From Pseudomonadota bacterium (lineage in GTDB: Bacteria; Pseudomonadota; Alphaproteobacteria; Micropepsales; Micropepsaceae), in NCBI GenBank assembly GCA_025360685.1, contig JANYBR010000182.1:1-5969 (forward strand): DNA of 5,969 bases. Direction: 5' to 3'. A program made the position numbers and the translations under genes. The notes below the pieces were generated by a model, which was not told the origin of the DNA, did no database searches, and was given only the letters and a program-made list of their open reading frames with translations. Positions 1-5,435 of the stretch are shown here, piece after piece. Within the stretch, counting starts at the first letter, position 1. Each line of letters opens with the position of its first letter.

Positions 1-788
1 CAATCGTCGGGCGCGCTCTGGCTCTGCTGCGCGACAATGGTCCCAAACACGCGCGATTAATTGCACTCTATTTCTCCATTCCGGACAGTGTGGCGCACTA
101 TAACGGCGTGACGGGCGTCAAGACGCAAGACGCGGTGAAGCGCGCCGACGCGATTGCCGGCAAGCTCATGGCGGCGATCCGTGCCTTGCCGCCTGGACGG
201 GAGGGCACGCTTGTCGTCGGCACCGATCACGGGATGATGGATGTGGGGCCGATCGTCAATCTCGGCCGGATTATGAACGACAATAATATCCACGCCCGCC
301 AAGCAACGGATGGTGCAAGCTCGTTCCTCTATCTCGATAAGGGGGAGAGCGCGGATCGCGTGCAGAAGTCTCTGCAGCAATATTCGAGCATCTTCACGGT
401 GTATCGCACCGGGCACTATCCGCCATTCGCGCATTTGGGAACCGGACCGCGCCTTGGAGACCTGATGCTCTTGACGCATCCTCCCTACTGGATGGCCGGT
501 CCGGAAGTGTTTCCTTGGTGGGCCAAATGGGTCGGCGTCAACTGGCTGTGGCCAGTGACGTTCGTGCCGCCGGTCGGCGGCATCGTCGCCACGCATGGCT
601 ATGATCCAGGCATCGTGCAGATGCACGGCATATTTTACGTGTGGGGTGCGGGCGTGAGACCGGGAGAAGTCAAACGGCTGGATCAGGTAGACGTGCATCC
701 GACGGTCATGAGGTTGCTGGGCTTGCAGCCTGGACAACCGGTCGACGGTAATGCGATTTCGGCCGTACTGGCACCGACGGAGCACTGA
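1..788 (+). CDS. ENPP-like phosphodiesterase / alkaline phosphatase superfamily protein, 5' end outside window
   Basis: This is the C-terminal 261 residues of a two-metal phosphodiesterase or nucleotide pyrophosphatase (PF01663 type). The frame is open from base 3, so the GTG at 90 is an internal Val codon and not a start. Numbering from base 3, the metal-site motif PDSVAH gives Asp28 and His32, TDHGM gives Asp75 and His76, and ATHGYDP gives His198, followed by the family's Met-His-x-x-Phe pattern. The D-x3-H spacing and the DH pair 47 residues after the Asp match what I recall for autotaxin (ENPP2). The Thr/Ser nucleophile and first metal Asp should lie in the missing N-terminal part. A Trp-rich stretch sits before the final His motif. 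The visible part has no membrane anchor; a signal peptide cannot be judged. The family cleaves phosphodiesters or pyrophosphates of nucleotides and lipids, and phosphonoacetate hydrolase is a relative, so the substrate is open. It is the first visible gene of an operon. Confidence 0.88.
   Translation, partial: IVGRALALLRDNGPKHARLIALYFSIPDSVAHYNGVTGVKTQDAVKRADAIAGKLMAAIRALPPGREGTLVVGTDHGMMDVGPIVNLGRIMNDNNIHARQATDGASSFLYLDKGESADRVQKSLQQYSSIFTVYRTGHYPPFAHLGTGPRLGDLMLLTHPPYWMAGPEVFPWWAKWVGVNWLWPVTFVPPVGGIVATHGYDPGIVQMHGIFYVWGAGVRPGEVKRLDQVDVHPTVMRLLGLQPGQPVDGNAISAVLAPTEH
779..782 (+). promoter_or_regulatory. Shine-Dalgarno site for the PhyH-like gene
   Basis: GGAG lies five bases before the ATG at 788, inside the last codons of the phosphodiesterase gene. 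It fixes the start of the dioxygenase at the ATG that overlaps the upstream TGA (TGATG). Confidence 0.6.
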
Positions 789-1591
789 TGGATCAGAAGA
801 CCAGAGATGACCACATCGAGCTGGTAAAGCGCGAGGGCTTTACGATCGTCGAGAATGCATTCGACGCCAAGCTGACCGATGCGCTGAACGAATCGTTGAC
901 GCGGCTCGAACGTGAGATGAACGTCAAACCGGCGATGAACGGCTTCGAGGGACGCAAAACCGTTCGGATCTACAATCTGCTTGCGTACGGCGCGCCGTTC
1001 ACACTGGTGCCGGCAGACGAGAACGTACTGCCGATCGTCGAAGGCGTGCTTGATCAGGGTTGCCTGATCTCATCGCTGTCTTCCATCGCCATCGATCCGG
1101 GCGAAACGGCGCAACCGATCCACTCGGACGACCAGGTGATACCGCTCGACAAGCCGCACCGCTCGATAATCTGCAATTCCATGTGGGCGCTGACGGATTT
1201 TACCGACGCAAACGGCGCGACGCGACTGGTACCTCGCAGTCACAAGAAATCCAGTCCCGAATATGGCGGTCAGTACGATACCATTCCGGCTGAGATGAAG
1301 CAGGGCAGCGTGCTCATCTGGGACGGCTCACTCTGGCATGGTGGCGGCGCGAACCGGACGGATAGGCGCCGCACGGGTATCGCGATGAACTATTGCGCCG
1401 GCTTCATCCGCCAGCAGGAGAACCAGCAGTTGGGCATTGCGCCCGAATTGGTGAAGTCATTTCCGCCGCGACTGCAGGAACTGGTTGGATATGGCGTCTA
1501 TCAGGGACTGATCGGACACATCGACAAGAAGAGCCCGGCGCAGCTTCTGAATGGTGGCGGCGAATTCGAATCGATCTGGAACAGGACTTAG
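788..1591 (+). CDS. Phytanoyl-CoA dioxygenase (PhyH) family Fe(II)/2-oxoglutarate oxygenase
   Basis: This 267-residue protein has the PhyH-family layout (PF05721), a cytosolic double-stranded beta-helix oxygenase that hydroxylates a substrate while decarboxylating 2-oxoglutarate. The iron triad is visible: His112 and Asp114 in PIHSDD, and the distal His184 in LWHGGG. Arg193-195 about ten residues later would hold the 2-oxoglutarate carboxylate. The stretch WALTDFTDANGATRLVPRSH (residues 133-152) is the family's central signature. The length is normal for bacterial members. The start overlaps the upstream stop by one base and has GGAG five bases before it; the aldo/keto reductase follows after three bases, so the three genes should be co-transcribed. 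Known family members act on acyl-CoAs, small metabolites and phosphonates (PhnY of 2-aminoethylphosphonate degradation), so the substrate cannot be assigned. The family assignment is firm; the reaction is unknown. Confidence 0.9.
   Translation: MDQKTRDDHIELVKREGFTIVENAFDAKLTDALNESLTRLEREMNVKPAMNGFEGRKTVRIYNLLAYGAPFTLVPADENVLPIVEGVLDQGCLISSLSSIAIDPGETAQPIHSDDQVIPLDKPHRSIICNSMWALTDFTDANGATRLVPRSHKKSSPEYGGQYDTIPAEMKQGSVLIWDGSLWHGGGANRTDRRRTGIAMNYCAGFIRQQENQQLGIAPELVKSFPPRLQELVGYGVYQGLIGHIDKKSPAQLLNGGGEFESIWNRT
1583..1586 (+). promoter_or_regulatory. Likely Shine-Dalgarno site for the aldo/keto reductase gene
   Basis: AGGA lies eight bases before the ATG at 1595, within the last codons of the dioxygenase gene. 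It supports the first Met after the upstream TAG as the start. Confidence 0.45.
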
Positions 1592-1594
1592 GTC

Positions 1595-2566
1595 ATGAAA
1601 AAGCATCGCTTCGGTGCCTTGGGCGAAGTGAGCCGACTGACTTTGGGCGGCGGCGGCATCGGCCAGGGCTGGGGCCCGACGAGCCGTGAGGAAGCGATTG
1701 CCACGATCAAGGCGGGCGTCGATGCTGGTATCGATTTGCTCGATACTGCACCGCTCTATCGCAATTGCGAGAGCATCGTTGCCGAGACCTTCAACGGCCA
1801 ACTGCCGCCGGGACTGCGCATCACGACAAAGTGCGGCCTGGGCTCTCCCGAACCACAACAGGTCGAACGCGCTTTGACCCAATCGTTGGACAATAGCCTG
1901 GCCGCAATGAAGATCGACCATGTCGACATCTTCTTCCTGCACTCCAACATCTGCGGCGACGACTATGTCTACGCCAACCGACCGGACCTGCAGAATTCCT
2001 ATGCCACGCGCTGGTCGATCTACTCGGAACAGGTCATTCCCGCGATGGAAAAACTGAGGGCCGCAGGCAAGGTCCGGCAGTGGGGTATCACCGGTTCTGG
2101 CGTGCCCGACGCGATCATGCGGGCGTTGCGCCATTCCAAGCCACCGGGATTCGTTCAGGCAGTGACAAATCTGCTCGACAGTGCGGGCAGCCTCCGCCGC
2201 TATGCGGAGCCCGCGCGGCCGCGTGAGATCATCGCCGCGGCAGTCGAGCCCGGCGTCGCTGTGCTGGGCATACGCGCTGTGCAAGCCGGTGCACTGACGG
2301 CGCAGGTGGATCGTGAGCTATCGCCGAACAACCCGGACGCCAAGGACTACGCGCGTGCCGCGCCGTTTCGCGCGCTGTGCAAGGAAATTGGCGCCGATCC
2401 CGCGGTCGTCGCGCACCGTTACGCACTGTCGATGCCTGGCGTAGCGACCGTAGTCCTGGGCGTGAAGAACCGCGATGAACTGAAACAATGCATCGACGCC
2501 GAAGCGGTCGGGCCATTGGAGCCGAGCGTGATCGCCCAGATCGACGCGTTGGGACTGCGCGTCTAG
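1595..2566 (+). CDS. Aldo/keto reductase
   Basis: This is a 323-residue (beta/alpha)8-barrel oxidoreductase of the aldo/keto reductase family (PF00248), soluble and expected to reduce an aldehyde or ketone with NADPH, or run in reverse. The full catalytic tetrad is visible: Asp50 and Tyr55 in LLDTAPLY, Lys79 in ITTKCG, and His116 in IFFLHSN. The C-terminal VVLGVKNRDEL (about residues 285-296) is the usual cofactor-phosphate binding segment of the family. Length and start are typical. It is the last gene of the plus-strand operon, three bases after the dioxygenase. Its TAG stop overlaps the opposing gene's stop in CTAG, leaving no room for a separate terminator. It may process the carbonyl product of the upstream oxygenase, but this is inferred from position only. 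The substrate is unknown. Confidence 0.93.
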   Translation: MKKHRFGALGEVSRLTLGGGGIGQGWGPTSREEAIATIKAGVDAGIDLLDTAPLYRNCESIVAETFNGQLPPGLRITTKCGLGSPEPQQVERALTQSLDNSLAAMKIDHVDIFFLHSNICGDDYVYANRPDLQNSYATRWSIYSEQVIPAMEKLRAAGKVRQWGITGSGVPDAIMRALRHSKPPGFVQAVTNLLDSAGSLRRYAEPARPREIIAAAVEPGVAVLGIRAVQAGALTAQVDRELSPNNPDAKDYARAAPFRALCKEIGADPAVVAHRYALSMPGVATVVLGVKNRDELKQCIDAEAVGPLEPSVIAQIDALGLRV

Positions 2567-2772
2567 GCCTTCGGTTCGCGGTACATCCAGGGCAGCATCA
2601 GCCCTATCGGGACGATCCAGAGCGTGCCGGCAATGGCGTAGTAGAGGAATGCTCCGTACCACGTGGCGTGCGGCAAGAGATGCGCCGCGACGCCCATAGC
2701 GATCAGCGCGTAGATCGGAATCCAGATCAGAATGATGATCGTGCCGATCAGTTTCTTGACGCGCGGGCTCAT
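2563..2772 (-). CDS. DUF2842 family small membrane protein
   Basis: This 69-residue protein has a short basic N-terminus (MSPRVKK), a first hydrophobic helix at about residues 8-30, a short polar turn with LLPHATW, a second helix at about 39-62, and the tail MYREPKA. The size, the RVKKLIGT opening and the two-helix pattern match DUF2842, a family of unknown function found mostly in Alphaproteobacteria. I recognised it from memory and did not search. The basic N-terminus before helix 1 suggests a hairpin with both ends in the cytoplasm. Its ATG overlaps the stop of the alpha/beta hydrolase by four bases (ATGA) and no Shine-Dalgarno site precedes it, so it is probably translated by coupling to the hydrolase. 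It ends tail to tail with the aldo/keto reductase gene. Confidence 0.8.
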   Translation of the reverse strand: MSPRVKKLIGTIIILIWIPIYALIAMGVAAHLLPHATWYGAFLYYAIAGTLWIVPIGLMLPWMYREPKA

Positions 2773-3629
2773 TTGGCGATGACGCGCTCGATCCAGTTCT
2801 TGAGGTTGGCCACGACCTCGTCACGATTGGTTTCGTTGAGCATCTCGTGGCGGCCTCCGGCGTAAAAATCGGTCACGATGTTCTTGATGCCGGCGTCTCT
2901 GTAGCGTTGGACCAGGGGCAACAGCCGGGTCAAGTCGGCATTGATCGGATCCTTGTCGCCCGCAAAAATGTAGAATGGCAGGTCCTTGCGAATGCGCGCG
3001 AGTGCCGTTGGATCGAAAGCCGCGGCGCCGGCCGCAAACATCGAATTGCGTGATGCGTCCGTCACCGTGAAACCGCAGAGCGGATCGGCAATGTAGGCAT
3101 CGACCTGCTTTTCGTCGCGGCTCAGCCAGTCGAACGGCGTGCGGGTCTTGCCCATTCCCTCGCCAATCGACGACAAGCCGCCGCGCGGCGCTTGCAGCAT
3201 GTCGAACGCGGCCGAGCCGGAGAGAATGTAGCCGTCGATCAGCTCACTGTGATCCACGACATAGATCTGGGCGGCAAACGATCCCATGCTGTGGCCCATC
3301 AGGATCAACCTCTTGCCGGGATTCTCTTCGCGCACAATGCGGCTCAGCCGCGCCATGTCGTCGACGAGTGCTGTGAATCCGCCCGGACCGAACTCTCCCA
3401 GCGCGGCCCTGCTGGGGGCGGTGCGGCCGTGTCCGCGGTGATCATTGGAATAGATCGCGATGCCGGCATCGAGCAAGGGCTGCAGCGGCTTGCGATAGCG
3501 CAGCGAGTGTTCGCCCATTCCGTGCGCGATCTGCAGCACGCCGCGGACCGGACCAGACGGCAGCCAGCGATAGGCAAAAATCTTCGCGCCGTCGGATCCG
3601 TCGAATGTGAATGTGTCCTCTGCGCTCAT
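2769..3629 (-). CDS. Alpha/beta hydrolase, monoacylglycerol lipase / lysophospholipase-like
   Basis: This 286-residue soluble protein is of the serine aminopeptidase S33 / Hydrolase_4 type (PF12146), which includes monoacylglycerol lipases and lysophospholipases. The oxyanion-hole motif HGMGEH lies at residues 36-41, SNDHRGHGRT at 61-70, the nucleophile elbow GHSMG at 112-116 with Ser114, a likely acid Asp227 in AGDKDPI, and His261 in GGRHEMLNE. The triad is complete and the length is typical. No signal peptide is seen, so it should act in the cytosol on an ester such as a monoacylglycerol or lysophospholipid; the exact substrate is not known. The ATG follows the TPR gene's TGA after a single base, and I see no Shine-Dalgarno site in the 20 bases before it, so translational coupling is likely. 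Its own stop overlaps the DUF2842 start. Confidence 0.92.
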   Translation of the reverse strand: MSAEDTFTFDGSDGAKIFAYRWLPSGPVRGVLQIAHGMGEHSLRYRKPLQPLLDAGIAIYSNDHRGHGRTAPSRAALGEFGPGGFTALVDDMARLSRIVREENPGKRLILMGHSMGSFAAQIYVVDHSELIDGYILSGSAAFDMLQAPRGGLSSIGEGMGKTRTPFDWLSRDEKQVDAYIADPLCGFTVTDASRNSMFAAGAAAFDPTALARIRKDLPFYIFAGDKDPINADLTRLLPLVQRYRDAGIKNIVTDFYAGGRHEMLNETNRDEVVANLKNWIERVIAK

Positions 3630-3630
3630 T

Positions 3631-5340
3631 TCAGAACCGCGATGCGGTAAGCTTTACGTCAGCCAACTGCCACGCATACGCGAATTGCTTGCGCGTGGCA
3701 TCGGCGTCGGCGTGGTGTCCTTGCGCGTCTTGGGCCAACGCAAGTCCATAGAGCGCCCAGCCGTCAAGGCGATAGTTCGTCAGGCTTTCGCGGTAGACCG
3801 TCTCAGCCTCTTTCGCGCGGCCGGCCTGAAGCAGTGCCGCACCAAGAAGCTGGCTGACGGGTTGATGCCAATAGGGCGGCTCAGTGTAGGGCAGGGCATG
3901 TTCTCGCGCCGCGGCTGACGTGAAAGCTATGATGGCGGCATCGAGATTACCGGACGTCCGGGCCATTTCGCCATCGAGTTCGTCGAGTGAAATCTGCGCC
4001 ATCTCTTTTGCCGGTATGCCCGCGTACGACGCCAGCACGGCATCATCAACGAGCGCGGCAAGGGCGGCGCGCTCTGCGGTTGCGCTGGTCATGTCGCCCT
4101 TGTTGGCATAGGCAAAGCCACGTGCGAGGTGCGCGACTACGAGATCGAGTTTGAGGCCGGCGGCGGGCATAGGTTCGTCCAGTACCTCGCTCCACTTGCC
4201 GAACCGCAACAACGTCGCGACGGGCGTGAAGTAGTACAACTGGGCCTGTGGTCCCATTTTGACTGCGTCCGGACCAACTGCCTTCACGAGACGGCGCGCC
4301 GCATCGATGGCAGCCTGGTAACGGCCTTGCATCTCCGACGACGTCCACAAGAAGTGGATATTGTGACCGTAGTAACCCACCGGATAGTAGCCTTGCGCGT
4401 GGCATGCGGCGATGTACTGCTCATCGACGAGCGCGGCCAGGATATTGACCTTCGCCGCGTCTTCATAACGGCCAACCCGGTAATAGATGTGCGATGGCAT
4501 GTGCACGATGTGTCCGGCGCCCGGCATCAATTTTTCCAGACGGTCGGCGGCCGCTTCCGCGCGCTGCGGTGTGGTCGAAGCTTCGACCGCATGAATGTAG
4601 AGATGCAGTGCTCCTGGATGATTTGGCGCGCGCTTGATGATTTTCTCGAGTGTGGCGACGATTTCGGCGCCATGCCCCTTCGGTGTTGCCCCGTCTGTCT
4701 GCCAATAGTCCCAGGGCTGTGTGTCCATCATGGCCTCGGCGTAAAAGCTCCCTGCATCGAGATCGCGCGGGTACTTCTTCCACAGATCGCCCATCGCCTG
4801 TGCGTATGCTTCATCGAGCCGCGCGCGATCGGCCTTGGGATCGGAGGAGTAGCGCGCCGCCAGAGCGTCGATCCAGTCGCGCTCCTGATGCGACGCGTAT
4901 CGTTTGAGTGTCTGAGCATTCTGTAGCGCCTGCCACGCCGGCTTCACCGCATCGCCCGGCATGGGCAGATTGATGTTGGAGCCGAGCGCGAAGGCGACGC
5001 CCCACCAACACATCGCGCAATGCGGGTCGAGGCGAGCAGCTTCGCGGAATGAGCGAATTGCCTCGGCGTGGTTGAACCCGAAGCTCAGCCTGATCCCCTG
5101 GTCGAACAGGCGCTGTGTGCGCGCATTGCGGGTCGTGATTCTGTGATGGTGGGTGCCCAGTCCCGTGAATATGGGTGCGCCTGGCCGGTCCGCCTGTCCC
5201 ATATAGACCGCCGGCATCGGGTCGATCATTTTCATGACCGGCATCGACATCGGCATCGCTGCTGTCATGTCGGCGCCGCGTGCGACAGACATTGCGAAAA
5301 AGCCTGCCGCTGCTACCAATGCGTAGGTCTTGAGTTTCAT
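3631..5340 (-). CDS. Exported TPR-family protein with Met-rich N-terminus
   Basis: This 569-residue protein begins with a Sec-type signal peptide: MKLK, a hydrophobic core at residues 6-19, and likely cleavage after SVARG (residue 22). The mature N-terminus has eight Met in residues 23-47, then His64-66. The rest is helical with TPR-like units, for example residues 85-118 (HAEAIRSFREAARLDP), about 458-475, and 494-545. Conserved-looking blocks are DPHCAMCWWG (106-115), GALHLYIHAVE (243-253) and HMPSHIYYRVGRY (280-292). They resemble a family of uncharacterised TPR proteins with a DPxCAMAxWG signature; the second Cys here replaces the usual Ala. The frame is open up to 5391, but the start at 5340 is chosen because GGGGAGAG lies four bases before it and the signal peptide begins there. 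It heads the minus-strand operon and faces ctaA. Export is well supported; the molecular role is unknown. Confidence 0.88.
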   Translation of the reverse strand: MKLKTYALVAAAGFFAMSVARGADMTAAMPMSMPVMKMIDPMPAVYMGQADRPGAPIFTGLGTHHHRITTRNARTQRLFDQGIRLSFGFNHAEAIRSFREAARLDPHCAMCWWGVAFALGSNINLPMPGDAVKPAWQALQNAQTLKRYASHQERDWIDALAARYSSDPKADRARLDEAYAQAMGDLWKKYPRDLDAGSFYAEAMMDTQPWDYWQTDGATPKGHGAEIVATLEKIIKRAPNHPGALHLYIHAVEASTTPQRAEAAADRLEKLMPGAGHIVHMPSHIYYRVGRYEDAAKVNILAALVDEQYIAACHAQGYYPVGYYGHNIHFLWTSSEMQGRYQAAIDAARRLVKAVGPDAVKMGPQAQLYYFTPVATLLRFGKWSEVLDEPMPAAGLKLDLVVAHLARGFAYANKGDMTSATAERAALAALVDDAVLASYAGIPAKEMAQISLDELDGEMARTSGNLDAAIIAFTSAAAREHALPYTEPPYWHQPVSQLLGAALLQAGRAKEAETVYRESLTNYRLDGWALYGLALAQDAQGHHADADATRKQFAYAWQLADVKLTASRF

Positions 5341-5344
5341 GATT

Positions 5345-5352
5345 CTCTCCCC
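5345..5352 (-). promoter_or_regulatory. Strong Shine-Dalgarno site that sets the TPR gene start
   Basis: On the minus strand this reads GGGGAGAG, followed by AATC and ATG. It places the start at 5340 and argues against the longer frame beginning at 5391, whose extra residues would precede the signal peptide and block its recognition. Confidence 0.75.
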
Positions 5353-5362
5353 AGTTCGCGCA

Positions 5363-5391
5363 AGCATGAGGGCTAGCTCGGCCCGCGACAA
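5363..5391 (-). promoter_or_regulatory. Candidate sigma-70-type promoter for the minus operon
   Basis: On the minus strand TTGTCG (5391-5386, four of six matches to TTGACA) and CATGCT (5368-5363, three of six matches to TATAAT) are 17 bases apart. Transcription would begin near 5356, giving a leader of about 15 bases that just includes the ribosome binding site. The match is weak; it is listed because spacing and location fit. Confidence 0.25.
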
Positions 5392-5400
5392 GATGGCTGA

Positions 5401-5429
5401 AAGACGTTGGCGTACAAGGGCTCTATTCA
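5401..5429 (+). promoter_or_regulatory. Very weak candidate promoter for ctaA
   Basis: AAGACG (5401-5406) and TATTCA (5424-5429) are 17 bases apart. If used, transcription would begin at or next to the A of the ctaA ATG, giving a leaderless message. Each box matches the general consensus at only about three positions, so this is a suggestion that fits the absence of a ribosome binding site, not a firm call. Confidence 0.15.
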
Positions 5430-5435
5430 GGGGGG

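Larger units (their letters stand above)
5341..5435. promoter_or_regulatory. Divergent intergenic control region between the TPR gene and ctaA
   Basis: These 95 bases are the only noncoding stretch in the window and must hold the promoter of the minus operon and probably that of ctaA. Next to the TPR gene is a strong ribosome binding site; next to ctaA is a run of six G (5430-5435). There is an imperfect inverted repeat with four-base arms, GGGC at 5370-5373 and GCCC at 5381-5384, which is too short to call an operator. No RNA gene or terminator is seen. Confidence 0.7.

Noticed and set aside
90..92. GTG as the start of the phosphodiesterase gene
   Set aside because: The frame is open upstream to the window edge, and the residues before the GTG complete the PDSVAH metal-site motif, so it is an internal codon.
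57..785. Long open frame of 242 codons on the minus strand opposite the phosphodiesterase gene
   Set aside because: The opposite strand encodes a clear ENPP-like protein with its motifs. The antisense product is rich in Arg and His with no recognisable domain, as expected for GC-rich shadow frames.
1457..2284. Long open frame of 275 codons on the minus strand opposite the dioxygenase and aldo/keto reductase genes
   Set aside because: It spans two real genes with complete catalytic motifs on the plus strand, and its translation shows no domain.
4129..4926. Open frame of 265 codons on the plus strand inside the TPR gene
   Set aside because: It lies wholly within a well-supported exported protein gene, has no ribosome binding site that stands out, and its product is low-complexity and Arg-rich.
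5370..5384. Inverted repeat GGGC / GCCC with a seven-base loop as an operator or terminator
   Set aside because: The arms are only four bases, no T-run follows on either strand, and such matches are common by chance in GC-rich DNA. It happens to lie between the candidate -35 and -10 boxes, but those are weak too.
5341..5391. N-terminal extension of the TPR protein to an ATG at 5391
   Set aside because: The extra 17 residues would sit before the signal peptide, while a strong ribosome binding site lies just before the internal ATG at 5340.
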